The notes: a model not told the origin generated them from the sequence alone. Positions 43,636 to 53,512 are shown, counted from the stretch's first letter. The stretch is DNA of 64,000 bases from Flavobacteriales bacterium (GCA_016699575.1 CP064979.1:1922001-1986000); one strand, 5' to 3'. Program-made: numbers and translations.

Positions 43636-45651
43636 TCAACGCGTTCGGAAGAGCGCCAGCCCCTCCGGCTTTGCGGCGCGAGCGTAGAGGCGCAGGTCTG
43701 CTGTGTCCAGCTCCAGGTAAAGCCCGTTGTCGGCGCGAAGGGCCATCGATCCATCGCCGAGATCGTTCCAAAGGAACATGCCCATATCACCCAGGCGGGC
43801 ACTCGTTGCCACGAGACCACTGTCCTTGTGCAGCTGAACGCTCATGAAGGCATCGTTGTGCGCCACCAAGGCCACACGACCGTTGGCCAAGCGAAGCCTC
43901 ACCAGCGTTTCCCATTGCATCGCCGTGTCGCGGCTGGCGAGCACGCGGGGATCTTGCTGAAGATCCACACAGACCCAATGACCGTTGGCGGCGCGCAATT
44001 GCAACGTGTCGGTGAGGAGGACGCGTTGATGAGCATTGTTGACGATGGTGATCTCGTCGGTCGTGGTTTGGTTGAAGGCACACCACTCCGCCAGGCTTCG
44101 CGGTGTTTGTAGGTCCCAGAACCGCATATGGTTGCCCGGATAATGGCCTGTGTAGGCGTTCACCACGGGAATGCCCAGTTCCTGGCCCGCCAACATGGCC
44201 GTGAGGTGGATGGCGATGCTCCGCTCGTGGTCCTCCCGGAAGGGTTGCATTCCTCTTACGGGGGTATAGGCGATAGCGGAAGTGGGGCTGTCGGCCATCA
44301 AATGCATGTCCAGGGCCGCGCGTTCCACCATCTCCCGTGCGGCGTGTTTGTTGTACTGCTTCAGCTCAGCGACGTTCACCTTGTTGTCAAGCACCGTCGA
44401 AACGCACAAGAGAACACCTAGCACCGCACCGGTCAAAGGCTTCACCTTCACGTGTGCGGCCACGACCGCCACAAGAGCAGCGAAGTACACGGCCAGCACG
44501 GGCACGAACCGATCGATGGCGCGCAAGGCGCTGAAGCCCGGCAGCCCGGCGATCAGTTTGTAAAGCGAGAGATCGCCCATGCGCAGACAGAAGAGCAGGG
44601 ACAACCCAAGCGCGACGATGAGCGCAGCAACCGGCTTCCGGTCGTTGCCGCGCAATGCCAGGACCACAGCCGCGATGACCGCAGCCCAAGCCACAGCACC
44701 CATGAAATGAAAATGGCTCCACCAGTCGGGGAATGCATCCTTGGAGTGGGAGGAGAGGCTCTGCCAATTCACGGCAGCTGGATGCGTGAAGAACCAGCTC
44801 GAGGGTCGCGGGATGGTGTTGGCGATGTGCTCGTAACCACGCACACCGGTGACCTTGCTGATCGCCAGGTACGGCGTCATCAGCGGCAGCATCGCCAGCC
44901 CTCCAGCAACAAGAACAAGGAGCGACCGCCACACGGTGCGCGGGGACCACGACCATAGTGCGCTTAGTCCGCGCCAATGCACAAGCTGATGACCGATGAC
45001 CAAGAAGAACATCACATAGCACAGTATGAACCCGAGATAGATGCCACAATAGAACTGGAACACTATGGCGCCTGTGGTAAGCGCCAAGTGCACGGGCTTG
45101 CCGGTCCGCAACCATTGCCAACACCACCAGAACGCCAGTGGCACCATGAACCGGGGGAACATCTGCGCGTGGTCCATGTGCCCGATGAAATGGATGCCGA
45201 ACGCGAACACGTACGCGCCGCATGCTGCCGGAACGACGCGTTTCGTCCATGCCCACAGCGCTGCGAAGCAGCAGAGGAAGTTCAATGCGAACATGGCAAG
45301 TATCCAGAGCTGGTAAGACGACTCCCGATTGAAGCCCAGGCCCCGGAACAGCGAATACACCGGCGCGCTTCCCAGCAGATTGTCGCTGAAAGCGATGACG
45401 TTCTTGTACGGATACATGAAGGGCGCGTCCCAATACGATGGCGTGCGACCCGTCACGTACTGGTGGAAGTGCTCGAGAATGTAGTTGTTGAAGCGGGAGT
45501 CGCCCAGATCACCGGGCAGCAGTTCGCGCCCCGGCCCCATCACCGCCAGCGGAAACGAGTACATGCCCACACCGAACAGGACCATGGCCAAGGCCAAGCC
45601 CGGCAAATGGGGCAGGGCTCCTCTGGTCCACTTCATCACGCAGGTGCGCAT
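43636..45651 (-). CDS. GT-C-like membrane protein 4 with fascin-like C-terminal domain
   Basis: A 671-residue protein. About twelve hydrophobic segments extend to residue 420; the loop after the first has PGDLGDSRFNNYILEH, and the second half of the loop has PYKNVIAFSDN, a layout known from large bacterial GT-C/YfhO-like proteins. The last 120 residues are different: ANGHWVCVDLQQ, LASRDTAMQWETL, and SMALRADNGLYLELD followed by GLALF repeat the pattern of fascin-like beta-trefoils (NG-[KR]-Y-[LV]...A...WE-x-F). Such domains bind actin in eukaryotes and sugars in bacteria. It converges with the glycosidase gene; the stop codons are adjacent. Confidence 0.72.
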   Translation of the reverse strand: MRTCVMKWTRGALPHLPGLALAMVLFGVGMYSFPLAVMGPGRELLPGDLGDSRFNNYILEHFHQYVTGRTPSYWDAPFMYPYKNVIAFSDNLLGSAPVYSLFRGLGFNRESSYQLWILAMFALNFLCCFAALWAWTKRVVPAACGAYVFAFGIHFIGHMDHAQMFPRFMVPLAFWWCWQWLRTGKPVHLALTTGAIVFQFYCGIYLGFILCYVMFFLVIGHQLVHWRGLSALWSWSPRTVWRSLLVLVAGGLAMLPLMTPYLAISKVTGVRGYEHIANTIPRPSSWFFTHPAAVNWQSLSSHSKDAFPDWWSHFHFMGAVAWAAVIAAVVLALRGNDRKPVAALIVALGLSLLFCLRMGDLSLYKLIAGLPGFSALRAIDRFVPVLAVYFAALVAVVAAHVKVKPLTGAVLGVLLCVSTVLDNKVNVAELKQYNKHAAREMVERAALDMHLMADSPTSAIAYTPVRGMQPFREDHERSIAIHLTAMLAGQELGIPVVNAYTGHYPGNHMRFWDLQTPRSLAEWCAFNQTTTDEITIVNNAHQRVLLTDTLQLRAANGHWVCVDLQQDPRVLASRDTAMQWETLVRLRLANGRVALVAHNDAFMSVQLHKDSGLVATSARLGDMGMFLWNDLGDGSMALRADNGLYLELDTADLRLYARAAKPEGLALFRTR

Positions 45652-45708
45652 TTTTCAATCCATTGAACAGCAAGCAAGATTAAGTGCGGACCGCTCTATC
45701 ATTGTTCG

Positions 45709-47499
45709 ATGCGCACCATCAACTTCCGCGAGCCGCTTTTCGTAGCGGGTTGTGCGCTTCTGGGCTTTCTGGTCCTCATGGCGTGCGTGTTCTATGTGGA
45801 GCGCACCACAGGCTTCGACAGCGCATGGCAGAGTTTCCAGATGCTCTTGGAGCGCTTCCCACGTTGCGAGCACAGGCGTTATTCCACCATGATCACCCAA
45901 CTGGTCCCGACGCTGGTGCTGTGGTGCAAAGGCTCATTGCAAAGTGTCCTGTTCGCGTACTCCGCATCGCTCATCGCCGTGCACTTGTTGGTCTTCGCGG
46001 TCATCGCGATCAGGCTTCGTGACGGGTCTGCCGCGCTGGCGGTACCGCTTGCGCTGGTGGTGATGGTGGGGGGCTCTTTCTACTTCGGCGTAAGTGAGGT
46101 GCAGCAAGGCATCACTGCACCGTTGCTTGCGTGGGCATTGGGCAGAAAGGCACTGGCCGCGCCGAGAGCGGATCTTGTTCGGGCCTGGGGATCGGGTGCT
46201 GTGGTGGCAGCTGTATGGGCAACGCTCTACCATGTCGTTTACGCGTTGCCTGTGGTCTATGTCCTGGGCTTGGAGATCATCGGGCGCAAGGGTTGGCTTC
46301 GGTTACGGTACTGGCTTTTGCCCCTGTCCATGGTCTGCGCCATTGCATTGTGCCGACTGTTCGTGGGCATGTCCGATTATGAACGCGAGCGCATGGTGGA
46401 CCCCGGGGAGTTCACCCAGTTCGCATCCGACTTGTCCGTGCTTCCGAGTGCGCAATACCTGCTCGACGCGTTGCCGCGCTTCCCGGCGATGTTGGGCCTG
46501 ATGGGCGTATGCGCCATTGTTGCACTGCTCAGGTTGCGCTGGCTATCACTGTTATGGACGGGGGGGTGGACAACGTTGACGGTACTGTTGATCCTCATCA
46601 CCGACCGCGCGACCTACTCGCCCTACATGTACGAGAACCTCTACCCGCTGTTGGGCATCGCGTGGGCGGCTTTTGCGGCTGATCTCACTGTAGGACTTGT
46701 GCGTGGGCGTGCCGTGATGACCGCCGCGTTGGTTGTCGTCATGGTCCTTGGTGCTTGGCAGGTTTGGCGAGGAAGGGTCACCTATGTGGACAAAGTGCAG
46801 TACGCCGAGCGGATCACCACTGACCTTCGGGGCCAAGGAGTGCGAAAGGCGATCGTGTCCGCGCACCTCATTCCATGGGGATATGCCCAGACCCATTGGA
46901 CATTGCCGTTCGAGACACTGCTGGTCTCATCGATGATGGCTCCTGACAGCGCAGTAACCGTTTTCGCCGAAGAGCCGATGGACAAGGCCAAACCGTGCAT
47001 GGATGACGAGACCCGGTTGCTGGGCCCCGCGTGGAACATCTGCGCGTTCGGGCTCGCCCAGCTCGACACGGCGCTTTTTCAATTGCCCGGCGGTCCGTAT
47101 CGCATTGTGAGCCAGTTGCCGGACAGCGCTTTCCGGCCGCAGGGAACCGTTCGTGTTGCTCCATTGACCGCGGAGTTCACCATGCGCTCGGGTGACTACG
47201 ACCTGTTGCCGGTGGAAGTATGCTGGGAAGGTGAGGTGCCCTTGTACGCTTTGGGCACCAAGGCCTTGACCACGATCCATTACGAGATGCGCAACCGGTG
47301 GAGCGGATGGGTTGAAGCCACCGGCTGGACGTCGTTGGAAATGGACCTGGCCCCAGGCGCCTGCTGTGCACTCCCGCTCAAGGTGGACCGTCCGGCACGT
47401 GCGGGTGAGCATCATTTGTACCTGCAGCTCAAGGTGAACGAGGAAACACTTGCCACGGCCGGTCCGGTGACCATCCGCGTCCACTCGTTCGGCATTTGA
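45709..47499 (+). CDS. GT-C-like membrane protein 5 with C-terminal beta domain
   Basis: A 596-residue membrane protein with about ten hydrophobic segments through residue 350. The first loop (ERTTGFDSAWQSFQMLLERF) has fewer acidic residues than its neighbours. The C-terminal 240 residues are soluble; the last 115 (DYDLLPVEVCWEGEVPLYAL, then HHLYLQLKVN) look like an immunoglobulin-type beta sandwich. It is divergently transcribed from the protein at 43636 across a 57-base gap that must hold both promoters. Membership of the GT-C group rests on topology and context, so it is weaker than for the others. Confidence 0.65.
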   Translation: MRTINFREPLFVAGCALLGFLVLMACVFYVERTTGFDSAWQSFQMLLERFPRCEHRRYSTMITQLVPTLVLWCKGSLQSVLFAYSASLIAVHLLVFAVIAIRLRDGSAALAVPLALVVMVGGSFYFGVSEVQQGITAPLLAWALGRKALAAPRADLVRAWGSGAVVAAVWATLYHVVYALPVVYVLGLEIIGRKGWLRLRYWLLPLSMVCAIALCRLFVGMSDYERERMVDPGEFTQFASDLSVLPSAQYLLDALPRFPAMLGLMGVCAIVALLRLRWLSLLWTGGWTTLTVLLILITDRATYSPYMYENLYPLLGIAWAAFAADLTVGLVRGRAVMTAALVVVMVLGAWQVWRGRVTYVDKVQYAERITTDLRGQGVRKAIVSAHLIPWGYAQTHWTLPFETLLVSSMMAPDSAVTVFAEEPMDKAKPCMDDETRLLGPAWNICAFGLAQLDTALFQLPGGPYRIVSQLPDSAFRPQGTVRVAPLTAEFTMRSGDYDLLPVEVCWEGEVPLYALGTKALTTIHYEMRNRWSGWVEATGWTSLEMDLAPGACCALPLKVDRPARAGEHHLYLQLKVNEETLATAGPVTIRVHSFGI

Positions 47500-47531
47500 G
47501 GACTGGTCCGGCGGTGGCCAGCGCTTCTCGC

Positions 47532-48991
47532 TTAGAGCGACGGTATCGCAGAGGGACTCGCGCGCTTGAGCAGCACCACATCACTTATGTCGAAGATGGC
47601 CAGTACCACGAACCCCTCATCATAGCCCGGCTTTTCGACCCAGCGCACGACCATGCGATACTCATCGTCCGGTGCGAAGCCATCACGGTCAGCCCGCTCA
47701 AGCCAGCCCAGCCCCCGGGAGCGCGCGTAATAGTTCATGGTGGGCTCCAGCAGCCATGTATTGCCGATACGCACGGTGCGACCTTCGTTACCGCCCGCTC
47801 GATGGTCCGCAGGTCGTAGGCCCATTCCACGCTATGGTCGGGGCCAAAGTGGTCCGGGAAGCGCAGTGCGCACCAGGCCGCGCAGGAAGCAAGAACACAA
47901 AGAGCAAACCACTTGCCCGGGGAGCCCCTGAGCAATGACAGTTGCAATGGCAACAACAACACCAACGACGGCTCCAGGAACATGGCGAAACGACCCGCCA
48001 TGCGGTCCACACCGAGGAGCAAGTGCTGCAGTTCGGCCCCGATGCACGTTGCGATAAGGGTGGTACCGAGAACGAGCAGTGCACTGTGCTTCCGCAGGAA
48101 GGCCGTGTTCCGCAGGATGGCGTGCCGAACCAGGACGAAAGCCGGGATGAGCACCACCGCCGAGATGAGCACCTGCATCGCCAGCATCAGTCCTGTCCCC
48201 ACCCCGATCCCGGGCAAGAAGCTCCGCGCCCATGTGCCAACCGTATCGGCAAAGAGCCCGCCCTTGCCACCGAAATCGAAGGCATTGTTCTCCATTACCT
48301 GGAGCACCGGCTTGCGCAGGACAAGGAAGGCTGCGACAAGCATGGCAAAGCCTTGCACGTACGCACGACGGCTTCGCCGCCCGCCTTCACCAAGGCCCAT
48401 GAAAAGAGGCGCTACGTAATACAAACAGAGCCCGGCCACGTATGCCGTGAGCAACGTGAAATTGCTCAATGCCGCAAGCACGGATGCAATATGGAACAAC
48501 CCAAGATGTTTCATCCCCGGCCCCGTGATCGCACGCGCCAAATGGTATTGTGCCATGAGGAAGAAGCCGAACGAGAGCCCGTAACCACGCGCCAGCGTGA
48601 ACAGCTCGATCAGGTAGGGGTTCGCACAGAGCAAAAGCAACCCGCCAATGGCCAGCGGCGGCCAAAGCGGTCTCAGGATCCGGATCGCGTACACCAGCCA
48701 GAGCGCAAGCGCGGCCAGGTTGGGAAGCCGCAACGAAAGTTCCGAGTCACCGAACCACTGCCAGGCGTATTTCATGCCCAGTGTGTTGAGCAGATGGTTG
48801 TTGGTGTAGGCGTGCTTGTGCAGTACGATGTCGGAGAAGGAGGCTTCCGGGTAATGCAGGTACGTAAAGCTCTCGTCATGGCTGAACGAGGTCACGGCAG
48901 CACGGTGGACCGCCAAGCCAAGAACCGCCAGGCTTATCGCGATGAGCGCGATGGTCAGCCATAGAGGCGCACGTGACGTTGCTTCGTTCAA
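47532..48991 (-). pseudogene. GT-C-like membrane glycosyltransferase 6, frameshifted
   Basis: The paralogue of the proteins at 35633 and 38098 (SFSHDESFTYLHYP, NNHLLNTLGM, LSLRLPNLAALALW, FTLARGYGLSFGFF). The reading frame from 48991 stays homologous until about 47795, then goes off into an unrelated 20-residue end at 47735. The next frame continues the homology: GNEGRTVRIGNTW and MNYYARSRGLGW, ending at 47532 with FDISDVVLLKRA (compare MFRSASKVELYR in the gene at 38098). One missing G near 47790-47800 explains it. The start is TTG overlapping the stop codon of the exonuclease gene. Either a young pseudogene or a sequencing error in a G/C run. Confidence 0.75.
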
Positions 48992-49701
48992 AGCACGGTG
49001 ATGTTCTCCGCAGCGATCAACGGCTGTCCCTTCAATCTCAAATAGACCTGCACAGTGGCCACCACATCCTTCTTACAGTAGGCGGCGATCCGTTCCAGGT
49101 CCTTCTCCTCGTAGTACACACGCGCCACATCGCTACCCTTAATGTCACCCTTCGGTGATGGGATGCCGAGCACATGCGTGAGCAGCTCCAGCGAGGTGTA
49201 ATGTTTGCGGTCACCGAATTTCCACAGCTCAAGTGTGTCTTCGTGCTGTACTTCCCAGGGCTTTTTGCCCGACAGGTCGAGGATCGGGGGGAGGGGAATG
49301 CTATTGATCACGCACCGCCGTGCGATGTACGGGAAGTCGAACTCCTTGCCGTTGTGGCCGCACAGACGGTGATCGGCCGTGTGGAAGCGCTCGTTGAGCA
49401 ACGCCACGAACTCTTCAAGGATGTCGCGCTCGTGATCGCCGTGGATGGTCTTCACGCGCAGCTTGCGGTCCTTGCTGCCTGCAGTGAGGAAGCCCACACC
49501 GATGCAGATGATCTTGCCGAATTCGCTCAGGATGCCGCCACGGTCGCGGAACATGTCCTCTTCGCTTTTGCCATCGCGTTCGCGTTCGTAGCGGGTCTTC
49601 TCGCTGAACAGTTGCTGTTCGCGCTCATCCATGTCGGACCAGCGCTGCACGTGCGGCACCGTTTCAATGTCTAGGAAAAGGATCTTGCTCAGGTCGGCCA
49701 T
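48988..49701 (-). CDS. PolB-like 3'-5' exonuclease domain protein
   Basis: A 237-residue DnaQ-like nuclease. The Exo I motif is ILFLDIETVP (DxE), Exo II is in LCGHNGKEFDFPYIARRC, and Exo III is around DLERIAAYCKKDVVAT (Tyr and Asp). This matches the predicted PolB-like 3'-5' exonuclease family; no polymerase domain is present. I chose ATG 49701 (MADLSKILFLD). It may trim DNA or RNA ends during repair. It is followed directly by the frameshifted GT-C-like gene with overlapping start and stop codons (TTGA). Confidence 0.87.
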   Translation of the reverse strand: MADLSKILFLDIETVPHVQRWSDMDEREQQLFSEKTRYERERDGKSEEDMFRDRGGILSEFGKIICIGVGFLTAGSKDRKLRVKTIHGDHERDILEEFVALLNERFHTADHRLCGHNGKEFDFPYIARRCVINSIPLPPILDLSGKKPWEVQHEDTLELWKFGDRKHYTSLELLTHVLGIPSPKGDIKGSDVARVYYEEKDLERIAAYCKKDVVATVQVYLRLKGQPLIAAENITVL

Positions 49702-49771
49702 GTCAAGCTTCAAGTCTCAAGGCCCAAGCTACAAGCTTCAACAAGACGGGCAGGAACCTGTGGCGAGACAA

Positions 49772-50122
49772 CTACCCCTCGATCACGTACACCACATGGT
49801 CCACAGCGCCGGCAACGGGCGGATGCTCCTTCACCAGGCGCACGCGCCAGGCAAAGTCCGCGTGCCATTCTGCTTTGAGGGCCTCCAGGATGCGTCGGCC
49901 CACGTGCTCGATCAGTTTGCTGCGCACGGCCATTTGCTCCTTCACGATGGCAGTGACGCGTCCGTAGTCGATGGTGTCAACCAGTTTGTCGCTGGCCTCC
50001 GCCGCGGCAAAATCGCCGCGTACGCTGATGTCGATGCGGTAGTGTCCCCCGATGCGACCTTCCTCGGCAAGGCAACCGTGGTAGGCGTACACCTTGATCC
50101 CGTTGACCTCGATCACGCCCAT
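49772..50122 (-). CDS. folB: Dihydroneopterin aldolase
   Basis: A 116-residue enzyme of folate synthesis that converts 7,8-dihydroneopterin to 6-hydroxymethyl-dihydropterin and glycolaldehyde. The N-terminus GVIEVNGIKVYAYHGCLAEE and the catalytic Lys in VRLVKEHPPVAG are family motifs; TIDYGRVTAIV is also typical. ATG 50122 overlaps the end of gltX by ten bases, so translation is probably coupled. A GTG three codons upstream is possible but less likely. Confidence 0.93.
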   Translation of the reverse strand: MGVIEVNGIKVYAYHGCLAEEGRIGGHYRIDISVRGDFAAAEASDKLVDTIDYGRVTAIVKEQMAVRSKLIEHVGRRILEALKAEWHADFAWRVRLVKEHPPVAGAVDHVVYVIEG

Positions 50123-51648
50123 GAGCGGCACAGGTCGAGCCCGGCTTGCAAGCGGGCGATCACCTCATCTATTCCGAGCAACGTGCTCACATCGAACATG
50201 CCGGGCCCCTGCATGCGCCCCGCAACGAAGAGGCGGTAGATCGGCATCACTTGGCCCACCTTCATGCTCTTTTCCGCAAGCACTTGGTTGAACGCGGCTT
50301 CGAGGGTGGCGGGAGAGAGCGAGGGAAGGGAAGCGAGGGAGGAGATGTAGGCTGCGAGCGCGGGACTGGCTTCGGGCTTCCACCGCTTCTTCAGCTCTTC
50401 CAGCGCGATGGTGTTGTTCTTCAGTGGCGAGCCTGCGGTGAAGAGGTACTCGCCCTCGAGCATGTCGTCCACGAACGTTGCGCGCTCCTTAAGCAAGCCG
50501 GCCGCCGCGGTTGCGCGTTCCAAGGTCGTATCGATGCCTTTTGTTTTCAGCTTGGCCTGCAGCTGCGCACCCAATTCGGCATCGGGCCGCTTGCGCAGGT
50601 ACTGCTGGTTGAACCACTTCGTCTTCTCCGGATCGAACTTGGCGCCCCCCTTGTGCACGCGCTCCAGATCGAAGAGCTGCGTGAGCTCCTGCAGGCTCAT
50701 GATCTCCTGGTCCGTGCCGGGGTTCCAACCGAGCAGCGCCAGCATGTTGATGAAGGCATCGGGGTAGTAACCCTTCTCGCGGTAGCCGCTGCTCTTCTCC
50801 TTGCTCGTAGGGTCGATCCAATCCAATGAGAACACCGGGAAGCCGAGCCGATCGCCATCACGCTTACTGAGCTTGCCATTGCCGTCCGGCTTCAGGATCA
50901 GCGGCAGGTGCGCGAATGCCGGGCGCTCCCAGCCGAAGGCTTCGTAGATGAGCACGTGCAACGGGGCGCTCGGCAGCCACTCCTCGCCACGGATCACGTG
51001 CGTAATGCGCATCAGGTGATCGTCCACGATGTTGGCCAGGTGGTACGTGGGCATGCCGTCGCTCTTGAAGAGCACCTTGTCGTCGATATTGGCGCTGTGC
51101 ACCACCACCCAGCCGCGGATGATGTCCTCGAAACGTACTTCCGCGTGGCGCGGCACTTTGAGGCGGATCACATACTGGTCGCCACGAGCCAGGCGCTCCT
51201 TCACTTCGTCCGCGCTCAGCGTGAGCGAGTTCTTCATGTGCTCGCGCGTCACAGCATTGTAGGCGGGCGCCGCAACACCAGCTGCCTGCAAGCGCGCGCG
51301 CATCGCCTCCAATTCCTCGGGCGTGTCGAAAGCATAGTAGGCCTTGTCCTTCGCGATCAGTTCGTCGGCGTACTGCTTGTAGAGGTGCTTGCGGTCGCTC
51401 TGGCGGTAAGGACCATCCGGGCCGCCGACCCATGGGCTTTCATCGGGCACCAGACCGCACCACTCCAAGCTTTCCTTGATGTAGTCCTCCGCCCCTGGCA
51501 CGTAGCGCGTCTGGTCGGTGTCCTCGATGCGCAGCAGGAACTGGCCACCGTGCTTGCGGGCGAAGAGGTAGTTGTACAAAGCCGTGCGCACACCGCCCAT
51601 GTGCAGCGGGCCGGTGGGGCTGGGGGCAAAACGGACGCGGACGGACAT
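50113..51648 (-). CDS. gltX: Glutamyl-tRNA synthetase
   Basis: A 511-residue class I synthetase that charges tRNA(Glu). The HIGH motif appears as RFAPSPTGPLHMGGVRTALY near residue 6, and the KMSKS motif as GKLSKRDGDRLGFPVF near residue 260. The anticodon-binding C-terminal domain is complete. The -7-like box TACCTTCG reads on the minus strand at about 51674-51681, some 26 bases upstream of ATG 51648. It leads an operon with folB. Confidence 0.96.
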   Translation of the reverse strand: MSVRVRFAPSPTGPLHMGGVRTALYNYLFARKHGGQFLLRIEDTDQTRYVPGAEDYIKESLEWCGLVPDESPWVGGPDGPYRQSDRKHLYKQYADELIAKDKAYYAFDTPEELEAMRARLQAAGVAAPAYNAVTREHMKNSLTLSADEVKERLARGDQYVIRLKVPRHAEVRFEDIIRGWVVVHSANIDDKVLFKSDGMPTYHLANIVDDHLMRITHVIRGEEWLPSAPLHVLIYEAFGWERPAFAHLPLILKPDGNGKLSKRDGDRLGFPVFSLDWIDPTSKEKSSGYREKGYYPDAFINMLALLGWNPGTDQEIMSLQELTQLFDLERVHKGGAKFDPEKTKWFNQQYLRKRPDAELGAQLQAKLKTKGIDTTLERATAAAGLLKERATFVDDMLEGEYLFTAGSPLKNNTIALEELKKRWKPEASPALAAYISSLASLPSLSPATLEAAFNQVLAEKSMKVGQVMPIYRLFVAGRMQGPGMFDVSTLLGIDEVIARLQAGLDLCRSWA

Positions 51649-51759
51649 GTGCCGATGGAATGAAAGGGCGGCGAAGGTAGAAGCCGTCAGCGGGTGGCTT
51701 TATTGGCTAGCCAACGTGAGCGGCGGGAATAGCGTCTAGGACTTCAACCTACCACGCCG

Positions 51760-52617
51760 ATGAAACAGTTCTGCACGCTTGTCCTCGGATTTCTTGCAAT
51801 GGCGGCCCCCGCCCAAATGGTGATGTCCGTGCAGAACGGGCCATGGAATTCGCCTTCCACATGGGATTGTGCGTGCGTTCCGGCCGTGACGGACGAAGTG
51901 CACATCCTGCACAGTGTGGAGCTCATGGGCAACTACGACTTCGCGCACCCGCTCACCCATGTGATGACCGGTGGCGAGATCACCACAACCATGCCCGCCA
52001 ACATCACGGTGAGCAGTACGTTCACGAACAACGGGCACATCTTTTTCATCGGTAACACGCAGATCATCGCGCCCTTCACCAACAACGGGTTCGCCGAGTT
52101 CGTTGGGCTGCTCTACAGCGACGGCAGCATCATCGTGGCGCAAGGCAGCGTGATGCAGGTGGAAGGCGACTTCATCAACTACTTCCAGGTGGCGGGCAAC
52201 GGCGCGATCTGCGTTACCGATTCCACCATGAACTACGGCACTCTGCAAGGCGCCATGGACTTCTGTGACTGGTCGCCCACGACGGCCAGTGCACCTTACA
52301 TCGATGTGAACACGGGCACCGTGGACAATCTGGTGACGTACTGCACCAACAGCCCTTGCTTCACCGGAGTGGCCGAGGATGTGTTCGGCAATGTGGGTTT
52401 CGGTCCCAACCCAGCGAGTGATATCGTACGGATGAGCGGCTTGCCGAACGGCACTCGACTGCGGGTGCTCGATGCGCGCGGTGCGGTTGTCGGGGAGTTG
52501 GGCGCTGTCTCGGGCGCGGCTGAAATGAGCATGATGGGACTTCTACCAGGGGCCTATACCGTTCAGTTTGTTCACCCGCAGGGCCGGGCGTTCAGAAAAC
52601 TGTTGGTGGTGCGCTGA
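51760..52617 (+). CDS. Secreted protein with T9SS sorting domain
   Basis: A 285-residue protein with a signal peptide (KQFCTLVLGFLAMAAPAQ). The body begins with WNSPSTWDCACVPAVTDEVH, a pattern seen at the start of many Bacteroidota surface proteins with right-handed beta-helix regions, and continues as short parallel-beta-like repeats (TVSSTFTNNGHIFFIG, then FTNNGFAEFVG). The C-terminus (FGPNPASDIVRMSGL to RKLLVVR) is a type A sorting domain. It should be exported by the T9SS. Function unknown. Confidence 0.87.
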   Translation: MKQFCTLVLGFLAMAAPAQMVMSVQNGPWNSPSTWDCACVPAVTDEVHILHSVELMGNYDFAHPLTHVMTGGEITTTMPANITVSSTFTNNGHIFFIGNTQIIAPFTNNGFAEFVGLLYSDGSIIVAQGSVMQVEGDFINYFQVAGNGAICVTDSTMNYGTLQGAMDFCDWSPTTASAPYIDVNTGTVDNLVTYCTNSPCFTGVAEDVFGNVGFGPNPASDIVRMSGLPNGTRLRVLDARGAVVGELGAVSGAAEMSMMGLLPGAYTVQFVHPQGRAFRKLLVVR

Positions 52618-52679
52618 GGTCCGGCCGCCGACCGATCGTGGAACACCGCTTGCTTTGCGGGGCCCACAACACCATCCAC

Positions 52680-53504
52680 ATGATCCGATCAATGCTCTTC
52701 TCCGCTGCTTTTGCTCCGGCCGTTCTGACCGCCTCCGCCCAACAAGCCACCTACAAGGCCGACCACCGCTTCGCCTACAGCAACGTGCTGTTGGAGAACA
52801 GCGTGGTGAAGGTGGAGATGGAAGACATCCTGGCGGAAGTCACTTATTGCAAGTTCCGGTTCCGCGTCACCAACAAGACCAACGACTACGTCTTCGTGGA
52901 CCCCACCAAGTTCAAGGTGAAGATGGGCGACGCGGCCATCGCGTTCCAGGAGAAGCCGTACATGATCCGACCGTACGAGAAGGAGGGCAAGACGTTGAAC
53001 ATGACCGGCGCCACCAACTACCACATGGAGTCCTTCAGCATCGATTTCGCCGATGGTTTCCAACGCGCGGCCAGCAAGGGCAACGCGGTGGCCGTGGAGG
53101 ATGGAGCGCTGCCTGCGGCGAAGAACGAATTGAGCGGCGGCCCGTTCACCGTGAACCTGCAGAAGGCGGACCAGGAGACCAAGATCACCATCGCCAAGTA
53201 CAACGTGAAGTACGTGGGCAGCTCGCTGGCCATCGTCGATCCGAGCAAGGTGAGCGTGCGCATCCCGTCGGGCCAGGTGTTCGCCACCACCAAGTCGAAG
53301 TCGAAACCCGTGGTGCTGAACGGAGGCGAAGAGGACAACTTCACGGTGACCATCGAGATCCCTGGCAAGATCGCCGACATGCAGTTCACCACGCTCACCG
53401 TGCTGTGGAACGATTGCATGGTGGAAACCAGCAAGGAGAAACTGGCCGTTGATGCGGCGAACGTGACCGTTGATCAGGCGCGTACGACGGAGATCAACAA
53501 GTGA
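52680..53504 (+). CDS. Exported hypothetical protein, beta-rich
   Basis: A 274-residue protein. I chose ATG 52680 (MIRSMLFSAAFAPAVLTASAQ), which gives a clean signal peptide; the open frame starts earlier without one. The mature protein is beta-rich (VKVEMEDILAEVTYCKFRFR; VTNKTNDYVFVDPTKFKVKM), suggesting immunoglobulin-like sandwiches. There are few cysteines and no sorting domain, so it is probably periplasmic. I do not recognise the family. The coding sequence is strongly GC-biased like its neighbours. Confidence 0.78.
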   Translation: MIRSMLFSAAFAPAVLTASAQQATYKADHRFAYSNVLLENSVVKVEMEDILAEVTYCKFRFRVTNKTNDYVFVDPTKFKVKMGDAAIAFQEKPYMIRPYEKEGKTLNMTGATNYHMESFSIDFADGFQRAASKGNAVAVEDGALPAAKNELSGGPFTVNLQKADQETKITIAKYNVKYVGSSLAIVDPSKVSVRIPSGQVFATTKSKSKPVVLNGGEEDNFTVTIEIPGKIADMQFTTLTVLWNDCMVETSKEKLAVDAANVTVDQARTTEINK

Positions 53505-53512
53505 GCCGACCG

